This document shows, in pieces, positions 1 to 11,090 of a stretch of 64,000 bases of DNA; the stretch's first letter is position 1; each line of letters opens with the position of its first letter. Source of the DNA: Eleginops maclovinus (lineage: Eukaryota; Chordata; Actinopteri; Perciformes; Eleginopidae); assembly GCF_036324505.1 (NCBI RefSeq), contig NC_086371.1:2388001-2452000 (forward strand). Reading direction: 5' to 3'. Under the pieces are notes generated by a model, which saw nothing but the letters and a program-made list of their open reading frames with translations, was not told the origin of the DNA and ran no database searches. The position numbers and the translations under genes are program-made.

Positions 1-263
1 ATTAACAAAACCGTGAGACACTGTCAGATTTTGTTGCCTAATTGCAGTAAAACTACAATTCTCTCCTTTCTTTTTTCGCTTCTGTGTCTCATGTTTTCCA
101 TTAGGTGACAAGCTTGGAGCTTAATTATTTTTAAATAAAGCTTGTAATGAATCGCTGCCTTCAGTGAATTATTCCGTTACTAATATTAAACACAGATAAA
201 GAGACGCAGCTTGGGGAACATTCAGACAACTTACAAACAAACCACAAACAAACCTTCATTTCA

Positions 264-890
264 ATGCAGTGTTTTAATGTTGTCTTTGCACATTGTCAAT
301 TCATTTGTGTTCATTATCATGTCATGATTGCACGTCTTCATCTCACAGGACTTCTTATATTGTGTGATCACGATGTATGTCATGTGTTCCTGTGTGTTGG
401 GCTTCTGTGTGTTCACATATCTCGTTTGTTCAGCCCCTTTTTTTGCATAATTTCATGTCATCTGTTCACTTTGAAATGTAATTTCTGCTCATGTTTTCTG
501 TCTTTTGGGTGTTGGCATATCTTGTTGGCACATTTTTAATCAATATGTGCATTTTTGTTGTGTACACGTTTTATTTGCACCTTTTTTTTGTGGGTTTAGA
601 TTTTCTCGTTAACACATTTTCCATTTACGCGCTTGCATTTTCAGTCTCTGTGTGCACATGTTAATGTCATGTTTGCATTTTCAATTAATGTGTGCATTTT
701 GCTGTTGTGTGCACGCTTTCACGTTGTGCGAGCACGTTTACATTTAATATTTCGTTTGCATATTTTCAGTTAATTTGTGCACATTTTGAGCCCTTGTGTG
801 GACATTCTTTGGTCATGTTTGCACATGTTCATGTCTTTAATGTGTTAACATATCTTGTTTGCACATCTTCAATTCATTTGTAAGAAGAAT
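264..890. repeat. Degenerate short-word repeat region (TTGCACAT.TTCA)
   Basis: Over about 630 bases the words TTTGCACAT, TTCAATT and TGTGTGCAC recur irregularly, usually every 20 to 60 bases. The open frames here (264-539 and 692-883) are by-products of this biased T/G-rich composition. It looks like an old, decayed minisatellite. Confidence 0.5.
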
Positions 891-1080
891 TCCTGTTGTG
901 TCTATGCTTCCATGCCACTTGCATATATGAAAAAACCAATGTATAATCAAAGAATAATACACACATTAAACTAAAGACATGTAAACTGTTTCAATGAATG
1001 TAAAATTGTAAATCACGACCAAATAATAAACCAAAAAAACTTCCGATTGAAACCAAAAGGAAACTTCATAACCAGCATTA

Positions 1081-1370
1081 TGAATGTGGGTGCAGCCGAG
1101 CTCCAGAGGACAGACGGAGAATATTGATGAGAATATTACAACTGATCAGTGGGGGTCCACACAGGCCGGAGGGTTAATCACAGAGAGGGATGCTGGGAGA
1201 CAAAGTGGAGCTCAGAGGCTTAAACTCCCCCGGAGACAAGCCTGCCGCTGCATGTCTTCAGGAGGAGGACGAGGAAAAACAAATGGAGGAAAGAGACGGA
1301 CACTAAACGGTATTGACAACTCTGTTTGCTGCTTCGCTTTCACTCACTCTGTGCCAGACAGGTGAGGTTT
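1081..1370. other. Unassigned purine-rich stretch with donor-like end
   Basis: About 290 bases, more GC-rich than its flanks, with an open frame 1,084-1,365 and a donor-like gacag|gtgagg at 1,361/1,362. The predicted peptide resembles nothing I know. It could be a non-coding exon, a regulatory element or chance. Confidence 0.15.
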
Positions 1371-1533
1371 GTTAACAGAGCAGTGGAGTCACGCAGGAAT
1401 GAGTCAGCATTTTCGGTTAGCTCCTCTGGTATTCAACATTTATTTGCTAGAGGTTTTGTTCTACGTCATAAAATACATCAGTGAATACCCCACTTGTGAA
1501 TTGAAGTGTCTAAATGAGACGACTAATGGTCAT

Positions 1534-2086
1534 CACAACATCAGCCGCCTTTAGCTTAGCGGTGGTGACGTGAAGTCATGTGACCGTGCTGTAGTTCCTT
1601 TATAGCCCAACATTAGCCGCCTTTAGCTTAGCGGTGGTGACGTGAAGTCATGTGACCGTGCTGTAGTTCCTTTATAGCCCAACATTAGCCGCCTTTAGCT
1701 TAGCGGTGGTGACGTGAAGTCATCTGACCGTGCTGTAGTTCCTTTATAGCCCAACATTAGCCGCCTTTAGCTTAGCGGTGGTGACGTGAAGTCATGTGAC
1801 CGTGCTGTAGTTCCTTTATAGCCCAACATTAGCCTCCTTTAGCTTAGCGGTGGTGACGTGAAGTCATGTGACCGTGCTGTAGTTCCTTTAAAGCCCAACA
1901 TTAGCCTCCTTTAGCTTAGCGGTGGAGACGTGAAGTCATGTGACCGTGCTGTAGTTCCTTTATAGCCCAACACTAGCCTCCTTTAGCTTAGTGGTGGTGA
2001 CGTGAAGTCATGTGACCGTGCTGTAGTTCCTTTATAGCCCAACACTAGCCTCCTTTAGCTTAGCGGTGGTAACGTGAAGTCATGTT
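1534..2086 (+). repeat. 72-bp minisatellite, array A (about 7.7 units)
   Basis: Units begin CCCAACATTAGCC and end GTTCCTTTATAG; the CCC recurs at 1,606, 1,678, 1,750, 1,822, 1,894, 1,966 and 2,038, exactly 72 bases apart. Units differ by a few substitutions (gccgcc or gcctcc; one has tcatctgac). The left flank (about 1,380-1,533, including tctaaatgagacgactaa) resembles the left flank of array D, showing that the array sits inside a larger dispersed element. Confidence 0.95.
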
Positions 2087-2390
2087 ATGTCTTTTTTATT
2101 TCATTTATGAATTGTTCCACCCAGGTTTTGTCTATTTAAATGTAAATGTATCTCCGCTGAAACAAAACCAATAAAGACATTATTTTTCTCTTATTTTATT
2201 TTCACTTTTTCCCCCCATGAGGAGTAGCTGTGCTTTGGTTAATTTTTGCAAAGTGCTTCTGCAGAAAAAATACCAATTTGTTTTTAAAGACCCAATTTCT
2301 GTGACGGTGGTTATGACCCCGGATCATTATGTGTTCTCTTTATTCTGTCAGATCCGTCCCTCTTCCCTAATATAAACACTCTGAATTAAA

Positions 2391-2685
2391 CCCAGCCCTG
2401 CTTCCTGTAATCTCAGCAGTCTGCTGTTTATTTTTTCCAATTAGAGAGCCGCTCTGTCTCGGTGAAATCTGTTAGTGGGTGTGTTTGTGCGACACACACC
2501 GAATGAAAGTCTTCGGTGTTACATAAAGCAGGTTACATCATCGCTGGCTTCAGTTTTAATTGCCGTTGTGTGTTTTATATTTTACACAGAATCATTATCA
2601 GACCAATTACAACACATTAGATAAAAAACAAAGCTGAACAATATCCAACAAATCTGGAAACAGGAAACACTGGTGGAGAGGAGCC
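2391..2685 (+). repeat. Arm 1 of a 295-bp inverted duplication
   Basis: Reverse complement of 14,345-14,639 over 295 bases with three substitutions and no gap in a base-by-base comparison. Homology ends abruptly at both ends; no terminal inverted repeat, poly(A) tail or target-site duplication is evident. A (GT)n array begins 13 bases beyond its end. Its origin is unknown: unclassified dispersed element, local duplication or assembly artefact. Confidence 0.95.
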
Positions 2686-2696
2686 TGCTATGAACT

Positions 2697-3093
<397 letters not shown>

Positions 3094-4701
3094 CTTCGGG
3101 GTCACACCGCAGTTTTCCATCATACATGGTGTCTCTGTCTGTACACTGTGTATCCTTCACATGAGAACATGCGGACATTATGGTCCCATTCCACATTAGA
3201 GGAATAAAACCTCGGAGCATGAAAGAGAAACGTATGAAGCGGCTTCCGTCTGAAAGGTCGTTATCACAAAAAATACAAACAACTACATCATTTCATTTGA
3301 AGATTCAAAGGTATAAATATCCCTGAAGATGAAAAGCAAATGCAAAAGGAAACGGTTTACCTTTTCAATGGCGACCCGAGCACACAACGTCTGTAAACCA
3401 CAACATGTTGATGTCATTGTGCAGCAAAGTAAAGCTTTACTCTTAAACAGAGCTGTTACATAATCAGGTATATATGGAGGATATAGAGAGAGATGTCATT
3501 CACTGTTTAAATCAGAGTATGGCGGATGAGGAAAGTGTATACAGTTTGCTTTGTTCTCTTAACGTTTACATTTAAGATGATGGAGACTCGGACCTGTGAG
3601 CACGTAGAATACAGTTTAAATAATAAAATGTTTAGAAATGTCAGCATGTCTTTGTACAACTAAATAATAATTATATAAAATGAAATAATAATAATAAAAA
3701 TACAATGAATACAATATGAATAAAATTAATAATAATAATAATAACAATAATAAAATTATAATATTAATAATAATAATTAATAAATCCAATAAATAAAATG
3801 AAAAACAATTCTTGCAAAATGTGAACAAGCTCTAACCCGGTGGCAGTTCTGAAAAATGTTACTGGCGGGGGCCATGCTGGGTCAGGTATTTTATAAGAGG
3901 GCCACAAAGGAGACAAAGACAGGGTTCAAAACTTCCACATTTTTGTTCAGTATAAATTAATTTCCTACAAAAGATAACGTTGAGATGTATTTGGTTTTAT
4001 TGACAGACGTTGTGTCTTTTCGGTCCGAATCACATTGCAGTCTTTGCAGCAATAATATCACAAATGGTGTCGTCATTGGAGAGGGGTCACAGGGGGGTCC
4101 AAATTCAGTGTTTCAGTGGCCCCCAGTTGGCGCCCCCTCAGAACCGCCCATGCTCTAACCTCCATCCTTTCAAAATAAAAGTAAAATTACAGTTTGAATG
4201 GTGAAAAGGAATAACATGTTTTAAAATGGTGGCCTTGGAGAAGTCGCCATATCTTATTAATAATAATAACAATAAATATGATAATACCAAAAAATGACCT
4301 GCAAAATGCAAACAAGTCCTCCAACCTTTCAGAATAAAAGAGTGAGAGTTCCTCCACAGCCACGTTAGGTGAGAGCAGATGCTGTAATATTTCCCCCAGG
4401 AATGTGTTGGTAAATAAAGGGTGTGTGAATCCTCCTCCACCCCCCCCCCCTAGTGCTGTGACCTGAATGTCTCTGTAATTAACAGAAAGTACTAACTGCT
4501 ATTTACAGAGGCCTTGATTAGCAGGCGGAAGAAAGAAGCTACGGTAAATATTTCTCAGAAATGTCGAGGAAAAGAGAAACAGACCCTCTGAGGGAGACTG
4601 ATTAATGTCTCCTACCTCTTCTTCATCGTTGGAGTTTATAGGTGGGACAGCAGTGTCACAGAGATGGGGGGGGTCTTCTCCAAGTAGCAGTCCATGATGT
4701 T

Positions 4702-4780
4702 AGGTGTACTCGGGGACTTGAACCGGCGAGCCTACAGATCCCAGTCCAAGTCCCAACTGACTGAGCCACTGTAAGTGACT
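4702..4780 (-). mobile_element. tRNA-derived SINE head (or tRNA pseudogene)
   Basis: On the - strand the sequence reads TGGCTCAGTCAGTTGGG (A box, 4,752-4,768), then GCCGGTTCAAGTCCCCG with B box GGTTCAAGTCC at 4,714-4,724. Spacing between boxes fits a tRNA, but the arms do not pair well. A head of this kind (GGTTCAAGTCCCC) is common in teleost SINEs. Confidence 0.6.
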
Positions 4781-5077
4781 CCAGTGACCCATCAGTACAA
4801 CAAAACAGAACGTCTCACTTCAAAAATTGGGGTAAATGTTTTGCAGTTTATATAGGATAAGAATACATGACTATATTTAAGAAACTAAAATAAATAAATA
4901 CTGATAAATATTGAATATAAAATATAGTATTTTAATTATTTATTTCTTATATATTATTTTCTTTATATTTCAAATTCAACTTGTTTTATTATTTTACTGA
5001 TTATTATTATTTCTTTTTTGGGGCACTCCGTACACTCCATATGCCTATGTCAATTTGAAATATGTCCTGTGCTGCTT

Positions 5078-5104
5078 GATTGATTGATTGATTGATTGAT
5101 TGAT
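5078..5104 (+). repeat. (GATT)n tetranucleotide run
   Basis: About seven GATT units ending in GATGGATT. Simple repeat within an AT-rich stretch (4.85-6.1 kb) where I see no gene. Confidence 0.9.
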
Positions 5105-6166
5105 GGATTGATTATGTAATTACCCCCTTAAAGTATTATATTTATAAGCCCCAAATGAATTACAAGTATGTCAAAATGTACAAATTCAATCACATGTGTT
5201 CTTATTGCAGACACACTGCATTCATTTCGTCCGATTCAAATTCTTTTAAAAATAATTTTAGGCAATTTTTCACAGATTTGTGAAATGTGCATTTATCTTT
5301 AAGTGCTCAAAGTGTTTTGGAAAATAATGGGTTTTTTTGTTCTAGTGTTGCATTTAAGCTACAGTTCTTTGTTTGTCATTAAAAGCAGAACATGTTGTTA
5401 CACTAACATTAATGCGTTTCCTTTTATTTGTAATTCTTCTTGAAAGACGCATTTGGATTATCTCCCCGAGCAGATGCATTGAAACTGAAGCGGACATATG
5501 CAAAAAAAAGACAACAACCATAATCCATATGTGTGTGTGTGTGTTTGTGGTGTGTGTGTAATATCACAGTGCTGTAAGCTGCTTTGGGTAACACCACATG
5601 CTGCGCTCACATAACACACACTGCAGCAATAATGGCCTTCTTTACACCAGACACTGTTTATTATATATATTTTCAGAAAAAGGCAGATCTGTACTGAGGG
5701 TGTTATATATATATATATTTACCAATTAGATAATAAATAATAATAGAAAATATTTTGGGGGATTCGTAGCTCTTCTTTTTATTTTTCCAAAATGTAATAG
5801 ATTTTTTTGAATTCATAATTAATATCCAGTCTTGACGATGCACTATTTTAAAATACATACATAAAAGATTGTATTTTTAGAGAAAGGCACATCCCATCTT
5901 TGTATGTTCATATATTGATCAATCAAACTAGGGGTATTAAATAAGGAAAGAAAGAATAAATGCAATTATTATTATAAATACAATAAATACAAATAAAACT
6001 GCAGGGTTTTTGGTTTAATGGTTCACGAATTTAGTTTTGTTCTTTAATTCTTAAAGGCAGAATTTTCATAATCAAACGTTGAATGAAAATAAATGAGTTT
6101 ACATATTTTTAAAACGTGTCTCTCTTCTCCTGCCTCTCCAACTCCTCTTTATGCTGCCACTTCCGG

Positions 6167-6181
6167 CCTGTAGGTGGCGCT
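6167..6181 (+). promoter_or_regulatory. CTCF-like motif upstream of the putative first exon
   Basis: CCTGTAGGTGGCGCT agrees with the CTCF core consensus (CCASYAGRKGGCRSY) at all but one position. It lies about 0.9 kb before the probable exon 1, next to an ETS-like CACTTCCGG at 6,158-6,166. The match is by eye; occupancy is unknown. Confidence 0.4.
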
Positions 6182-6394
6182 CAGAGCAAGAGAGAGGCTG
6201 CAGCAGAGAGCAGTGCAGAGAGGAGGGTGAGCGAGGGAGATGCATGGAGAGAGGAGGAAAAGGGAGAGACATTTATACACTGTGTTTACGGGTGGAACTG
6301 GAAACAGAGGGGAGACAGTGGTGGATGACTGTTTGTACCCGGAGAAAAAATACGCGTGTTTGTGCCTCTGCACTGACTCAATGTACATCTAATG

Positions 6395-6600
6395 GGACAG
6401 GTACTCAGATCCCAGTAGGTAGTAACACCACAGAGGAGAAGTACTTTGCTACAAGTAAAAAAAAAATCCTGTATTGATTGTAACAGTGCAAAAGTATATG
6501 CATCAAATCAGAACTGAAGTGCACAAAAAACAGAAGTACTCATTATCAGATCCATATTCAATATATTATGTCACTGAAATATAAACCTGGTGCTTTCAAA
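6395..6600. mobile_element. Fragment of a common teleost repeat rich in GTACTT/AAGTAC words
   Basis: Words such as GGTACTCAGATCC, GAAGTACTTTGCTACAAGTAAAA and AGAAGTACTCATTATCAGA resemble the abundant fish repeat built from AAGTA/TACTT blocks. A related fragment is at 57,495-57,560. Old and incomplete. Confidence 0.5.
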
Positions 6601-6964
6601 TATTGCAGAGTGTAAAAAGGCAAAAATGCAATATTTACTTGATATCGTTGTAGATTACAGGTAGTAAAAAATACTCATAGAAATTGTAAGTATCCTACAG
6701 TGCGTGAGTAAATGTGTTTAGAGACACACAATATGAATTCTGTTTTTAATTAGAGGTTAGTGTATTTAATGTATTGATTCCCATCCATTCACTGTTAAAA
6801 TTCCACAGTGCCAAAACATAAATCCCACATTTCAGATTTGTACATCTAACCAAGTGGCATCCCGGGAGAAGTCGCCATATGCTGTAAATGTTGGGAAATC
6901 CACAGAGTTAGTTGTTGGGGTGGATGCTCGCTCCGCCTCCATGTATACAGTGTATAGAGAGAGT

Positions 6965-7010
6965 ATAGGGGGTGGGGGGGAGGAGGGAGGCAGAGAGAGG
7001 GAGGGAAGGA
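6965..7010 (+). promoter_or_regulatory. G-rich promoter-proximal tract with G-quadruplex potential
   Basis: Several runs of three or more G (about 6,967-7,009) separated by one to a few bases lie just upstream of the CpG-containing putative first exon. Such tracts are common at vertebrate promoters and can bind SP/KLF factors or fold into a quadruplex. Confidence 0.35.
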
Positions 7011-7039
7011 GCGCAGTGCTTTGCCATCTCTCCACTCTC

Positions 7040-7625
7040 TCCTCACACTCCGTGCAGCGCGTCCTGAGGACCGGCAGCGGACAGAGTTCACAGCCGCAAA
7101 ACGTTGACTGCGCGTCGGGGTGGAAACTAGCCGGAGCACCGCTGCTGGAACTCCCATACCGGACATAGTGTTTGTTGCTTGGGTGATTTTAAACCTTTTT
7201 ACCCGCTTTTTTTCCCACCACCACCACTACCACCACATCCCTAAAGAAGCGTGCCATCAGCTGAGGATGCTGTCGGTACAAACCCGGTGGTGAAACATCC
7301 ACGGAGCGCAAAGTGACCCCGGTCCGGACGGGTGGTTTTCCTCCGGATTGACGCACAGCTTTTTGGTCACGACAGTAAAAAAAAAACTGGACAGAATTAA
7401 AAGAGTAAGAGAGGAAAAATTGTGGAGGAATAACCCCCCCCAGCTGTCTGTCCGACTGGATTGTTTGATTTGTTTTAAGGTCTCCCCCCCCCCCCTCCCC
7501 CCCAAGTGTTGTGGATTGTTAATTTTTATTTTTGCACCTCCGTGTGGGTACCGAGGAGGAGCGGAGCCTGTAGCCGGGCTGGAGCGCTCAAAGCTGGGGA
7601 AGCGCGCTGATCTCACCCGGTCCAG
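7040..7625 (+). other. pcdh1: Probable non-coding first exon of pcdh1
   Basis: This CpG-containing stretch follows G-rich promoter-like DNA. It ends at a good donor, tccag|gtagga, at 7,625/7,626, and has no long ATG-started frame. The coding ATG lies just 22 bases inside exon 2, whose acceptor has no coding sequence before it, so a separate 5' non-coding exon is required. This is the best candidate upstream of exon 2. The transcription start is not visible; 7,040 is a guess from where the CpG-rich sequence begins. Human PCDH1 also has a non-coding first exon. Alternative first exons, for example near 15.4 kb, are not excluded. Confidence 0.5.
7267..7293 (+). other. Short upstream ORF in the putative pcdh1 5' UTR
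   Basis: The only ATG I find between about 7,040 and the donor at 7,625 opens an 8-codon frame (MLSVQTRW) ending in TGA. If exon 1 is transcribed from upstream of it, this uORF precedes the main start codon on the spliced mRNA and could modestly lower translation. It may have no function. Confidence 0.35.
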
Positions 7626-8095
7626 GTAGGAACTTCTCTCCACAGAATTTTGATCATTATCAGGTCTTTACATAACAGCAGCTCTGTGCCATATTGGACA
7701 CATTTCATGCAGGAGTGGCTTTACGCACGACAGATAGGACTTCCATTTTTCGCCTAAACGACACTTAATTAAGAAAACACTCATTAATGTCAGGAGGAGG
7801 TGTTTGAAAGGAGCTCTAAAAAGAAACACTTGTTGGTTTAAAACCCAATTGCATGCTCATAATCAGTGTCTAATCTCCTCTGATGGGTATTTTACCTATA
7901 TTACACTACAGTGCCTATTGATCCGTATCGATCCCCTCCGTCCTCAACATTACCTCCATGTCTGTCGGTAATAAAAAGCAGCTTCCTGTGGGTCCCTCTC
8001 TGTGAAACTGTAGAAAAATACAGTACAGTGCAGGGAGGATGTTACAGTGCACAGTGTCCCTATAGTGCACACATATAGGAGCTGCTTTTAAATGT

Positions 8096-8121
8096 GGTGG
8101 GGGGTGGGGGTGGGGGGGGGT
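8096..8121 (+). other. G-quadruplex-capable G-run cluster in intron 1
   Basis: Runs of six, five and nine G separated by single T bases, preceded by a further GG run, about 0.5 kb inside intron 1. This meets the usual pattern for a very stable quadruplex on the + (non-template) strand. Folding is not tested. Confidence 0.45.
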
Positions 8122-8810
8122 TCATTACGTCTCCATGCAAAGAGTTCTGCAGGGACTCTGTGGAGGAGAATATAAAATGGCAGTAAAAAGGAAAGCTCCT
8201 CATTACACTCTTCCCTCTGAAATATTGGAGTTAATCTGCCTTCAGGGACTCGCTAAAAGCAACAATACAACAGTCCATTCATCTGCTCGGAAAGCAATGC
8301 ACAAATCTTTTGTATATCCATTTCCCTGCACACATGAACCCCTCCTGGGCACCTGTGGCAATTTAACACCCTTTACCCCCCCCCCCACACACACACACAC
8401 ACACACTACTGTGATGTTGTGTGAAGCCAGATGAATGGCGGAGTTTCAGGGTAAACTCTACAGAAAAGGTAGAGGAGCAGGTGATGATGAACATCCGTCT
8501 TGCGAGACATGCGTCGACGCTTAGGAATCCAGTCCGTCCGGCTCCTCCAGTCCTTCCCTCAGCCGAGAGAGGCGTCCAACCTGCTCTACATGAGAGGGGA
8601 GGGTGAGGGAGTCGGGGATTTACATGCAAAAGGCATCTGCCTCTCCCTGACAGAGAGTGAGCTGTAGTAGTAAACTGCTGCCGCTGTGGTCGAGAGAGAA
8701 CTTCGCAGGAACGCCGTGAGAAACTCGGAGATTGCTGGGAGCGCTCATGGGAAAATGGGCCGTGTTGCTTGTTCCTCACACTTGACCTTTAACCCCCTTC
8801 CCCTCCAGCT

Positions 8811-10040
8811 TTGAGTATTTCTTTGTGACACAAAGACACTTATAACCTCTCAAGCCTGTCTCAATCACATCCTCAGCGGAGCAGCAGCAGCAGAGTCTTA
8901 TATGCCGGAGTAACAAGAGCAACCACCTTTGGGTGAAAATGCAAATCTGCTGCTGGCTGATTTTGGTGTTCTATTCTCTAAAATGGGTTCATAATAAGAT
9001 GTAGCCCCCGTGTTTGTGGCTTTACATCACAGTTGAACATTCATTGCTGTCAGAAAATGGTTCTAGAAAGCCCTAGAGGTTCAGATTGTGGGTTTTTAGA
9101 GTTCCTTCGTGCATTTTTATCGGACGTAAGCTCAGTTTCCTGCCTAAAAGTACAGTTTATTAACCCTCTCGCTCTGAGCATTCCTCACGACATAAAGACA
9201 CTTAAAACCTCTCAAGCCTGTCGCAATCACATCCTCAGCGGAGTAGCAGCAGTGTTTATCTGCCGGAGTAACGAGAGCATCCACCTTTGGGTGAAAATGC
9301 AAATCTGCTGCTGGCTTATTTGATCTAAAAAAGGTTCAAAATAACATGTTTGTGGCTTTAAATCCCCAAATTAGCGTCATAGAAAAGGCTTTAGAAAGCC
9401 TTCACAGTTCTGATTGTGTTTTCTGTTCATACTGCAGTTTCCCTCGTGCATTTTATCGTGCATTAAAAGTATATTCAGTCGCAATCACATCCTCAGTGGA
9501 GCAGCAGAGTTCGTCCTAAAAAGAGTATGCACCTTTGGGTGAAAATGCAAATCTGCAGCTGGCTTTTTCTGATGTCCTAGCCTCTAAAAATGTTTCAAAA
9601 TTAGATGCAACCCTCGTGTTTGTGGCTTTAAATCAGGGTTGAACATTCATTAGTGTCATAAAGCTAATTCAAGAAAGCCTTCGAGGTTCAGATTGTGGTG
9701 TTCTTGAGTTTCCCTCGTGAATTTCTATCGGACATTATCCTCAGCAGAGCAGTTGCAGATGAGTGTATTTGCCGGAGTAACAAGAGCATCCTCCTTTGGG
9801 TGAACATGCAAACCTGCAGCTGGCTTTGTTGGTGTTCTAGCCTCTGAAAATGCTTCAAAAACAGACGTAGCCCTCATGCTTGTGGCTTTAAATCACAGTT
9901 GAACGTTATCGTCATAAATACTGTTCTAGGAAGCCTCCGAGGATCAGATTGTGTTTTTTTGTCCGAACTGCAGTTTCTGTCGTGCATTCAATCGGACGTT
10001 TGCTCCGTTTTCCTCCCATCTAACAGTGTATTCAGGTTTA
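8811..10040 (+). repeat. Diverged tandem repeat in intron 1, four main units of about 250-360 bp
   Basis: Ordered blocks recur: CACATCCTCAGCGGAG, TGCCGGAGTAAC.AGAGC, ACCTTTGGGTGAAAATGCAAATCTGC.GCTGGCT, TGTGGCTTTAAATC, GAACATTCATT and GAAAGCC(T)TCGAGG. The ATGCAAAT word falls near 8,938, 9,296, 9,545 and (as ATGCAAAC) 9,806. Units have diverged and suffered deletions, so the array is old. Frames such as 9,033-9,323 are incidental. Confidence 0.9.
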
Positions 10041-10737
10041 TTCCCAGTGAGTGGATGAGGGGCAGAGAATCTCACTGTGGTGGGCAGGCGGTTTGGACAC
10101 CAGAGCTTCTGCCGCCGTGGCTCCAGGGGCGAGGTCGGGAGGTTTTTGACACCGAGCCTTTAAAGAATCCTCTAATTTGGAGGTGCAGGCGTCCAATTTT
10201 AGCCACATGAAACGAACGTCTCCGTCATCCACACAGCTCTGCGGGAAGGTTTGGAGGTTGGGGAGGATTAGTCAGAGGATGAACAGGGGGAAAAAAAGAC
10301 AATGTGGAGGATACGGACGGTCGGACCGAGTGCACAATGTGGAGATCTGAAGCGAGCTCTGTTGATGTCCGTCATTAAAAGACGGGAGCTGGGAGACGGG
10401 GAATGGAAACACATTCATGTCCCGGCTCCGTGGAAGAAGAGGCGCTTCAGATTTAAGAGTTTTCACGGCAGGTTTTCTTTTGTTTTGTAAGTTCAGGTGC
10501 TGCAGGAGAGGAATGAGGAAGCTTTAGAGTCAGAAGCAACAATAAGGTGTTTCAGGGTTAGGGTTGTTTCTTCTTCGGTGGTGTTTGCCATTACTGGAAC
10601 ACATATATTTGGCATCTTAAAACTTTGGTCTTCGAAAAGCTCATCTTAAATCAATTTAATGAGATTTTTAGGGGGATCTCTAGAGTTTTACCTTTGGATA
10701 ACCACTTGTTCTGGATTTTAGTTGCCATAAAAACTGC

Positions 10738-11090
10738 CTGTCACGTTTTAAGGCAACACATAAATGAATGTCTTGGATTGTAAGCAGAAAACCCATTTCA
10801 TATTAATCATGTTTAACCATTTTCAGAGGTCTGGGAGGGAACAAATCCATAGTTGTAGATAAATAATGCGAAATGTATACAGAAATCAGAAGAAATGTGT
10901 TATTTTGCTTATTTTTAGGTGCTACCCTTAATGTCCTGTCACTTTTAAGGCTTGGATTATAAGCAGTCAAAACATAATATACTATTTTCATGGGGTCTGA
11001 AGTGGAAAACATCCAACAAAAGGCAAAAATATACACAAATCTGAAGAAATACGCATTACTTTGCTTATTTTCAGGTGCTACACTGATTCA
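10738..11090 (+). repeat. Two-copy tandem repeat in intron 1
   Basis: Blocks CCTGTCAC.TTTTAAGGC, TTGGATT.TAAGCAG, AAATC.GAAGAAAT and TTGCTTATTTT.AGGTGCTAC occur in the same order in 10,738-10,925 and 10,935-11,085. Diverged duplicate with no coding content. Confidence 0.75.

Noticed and set aside
1084..1365. 93-codon frame as a gene
   Set aside because: No family resemblance; retained only as an unassigned stretch with a donor-like end.
4127..4142. Second CTCF-like core (GAGGGGGCGCCA on the - strand)
   Set aside because: The left half of the motif does not match; core only.
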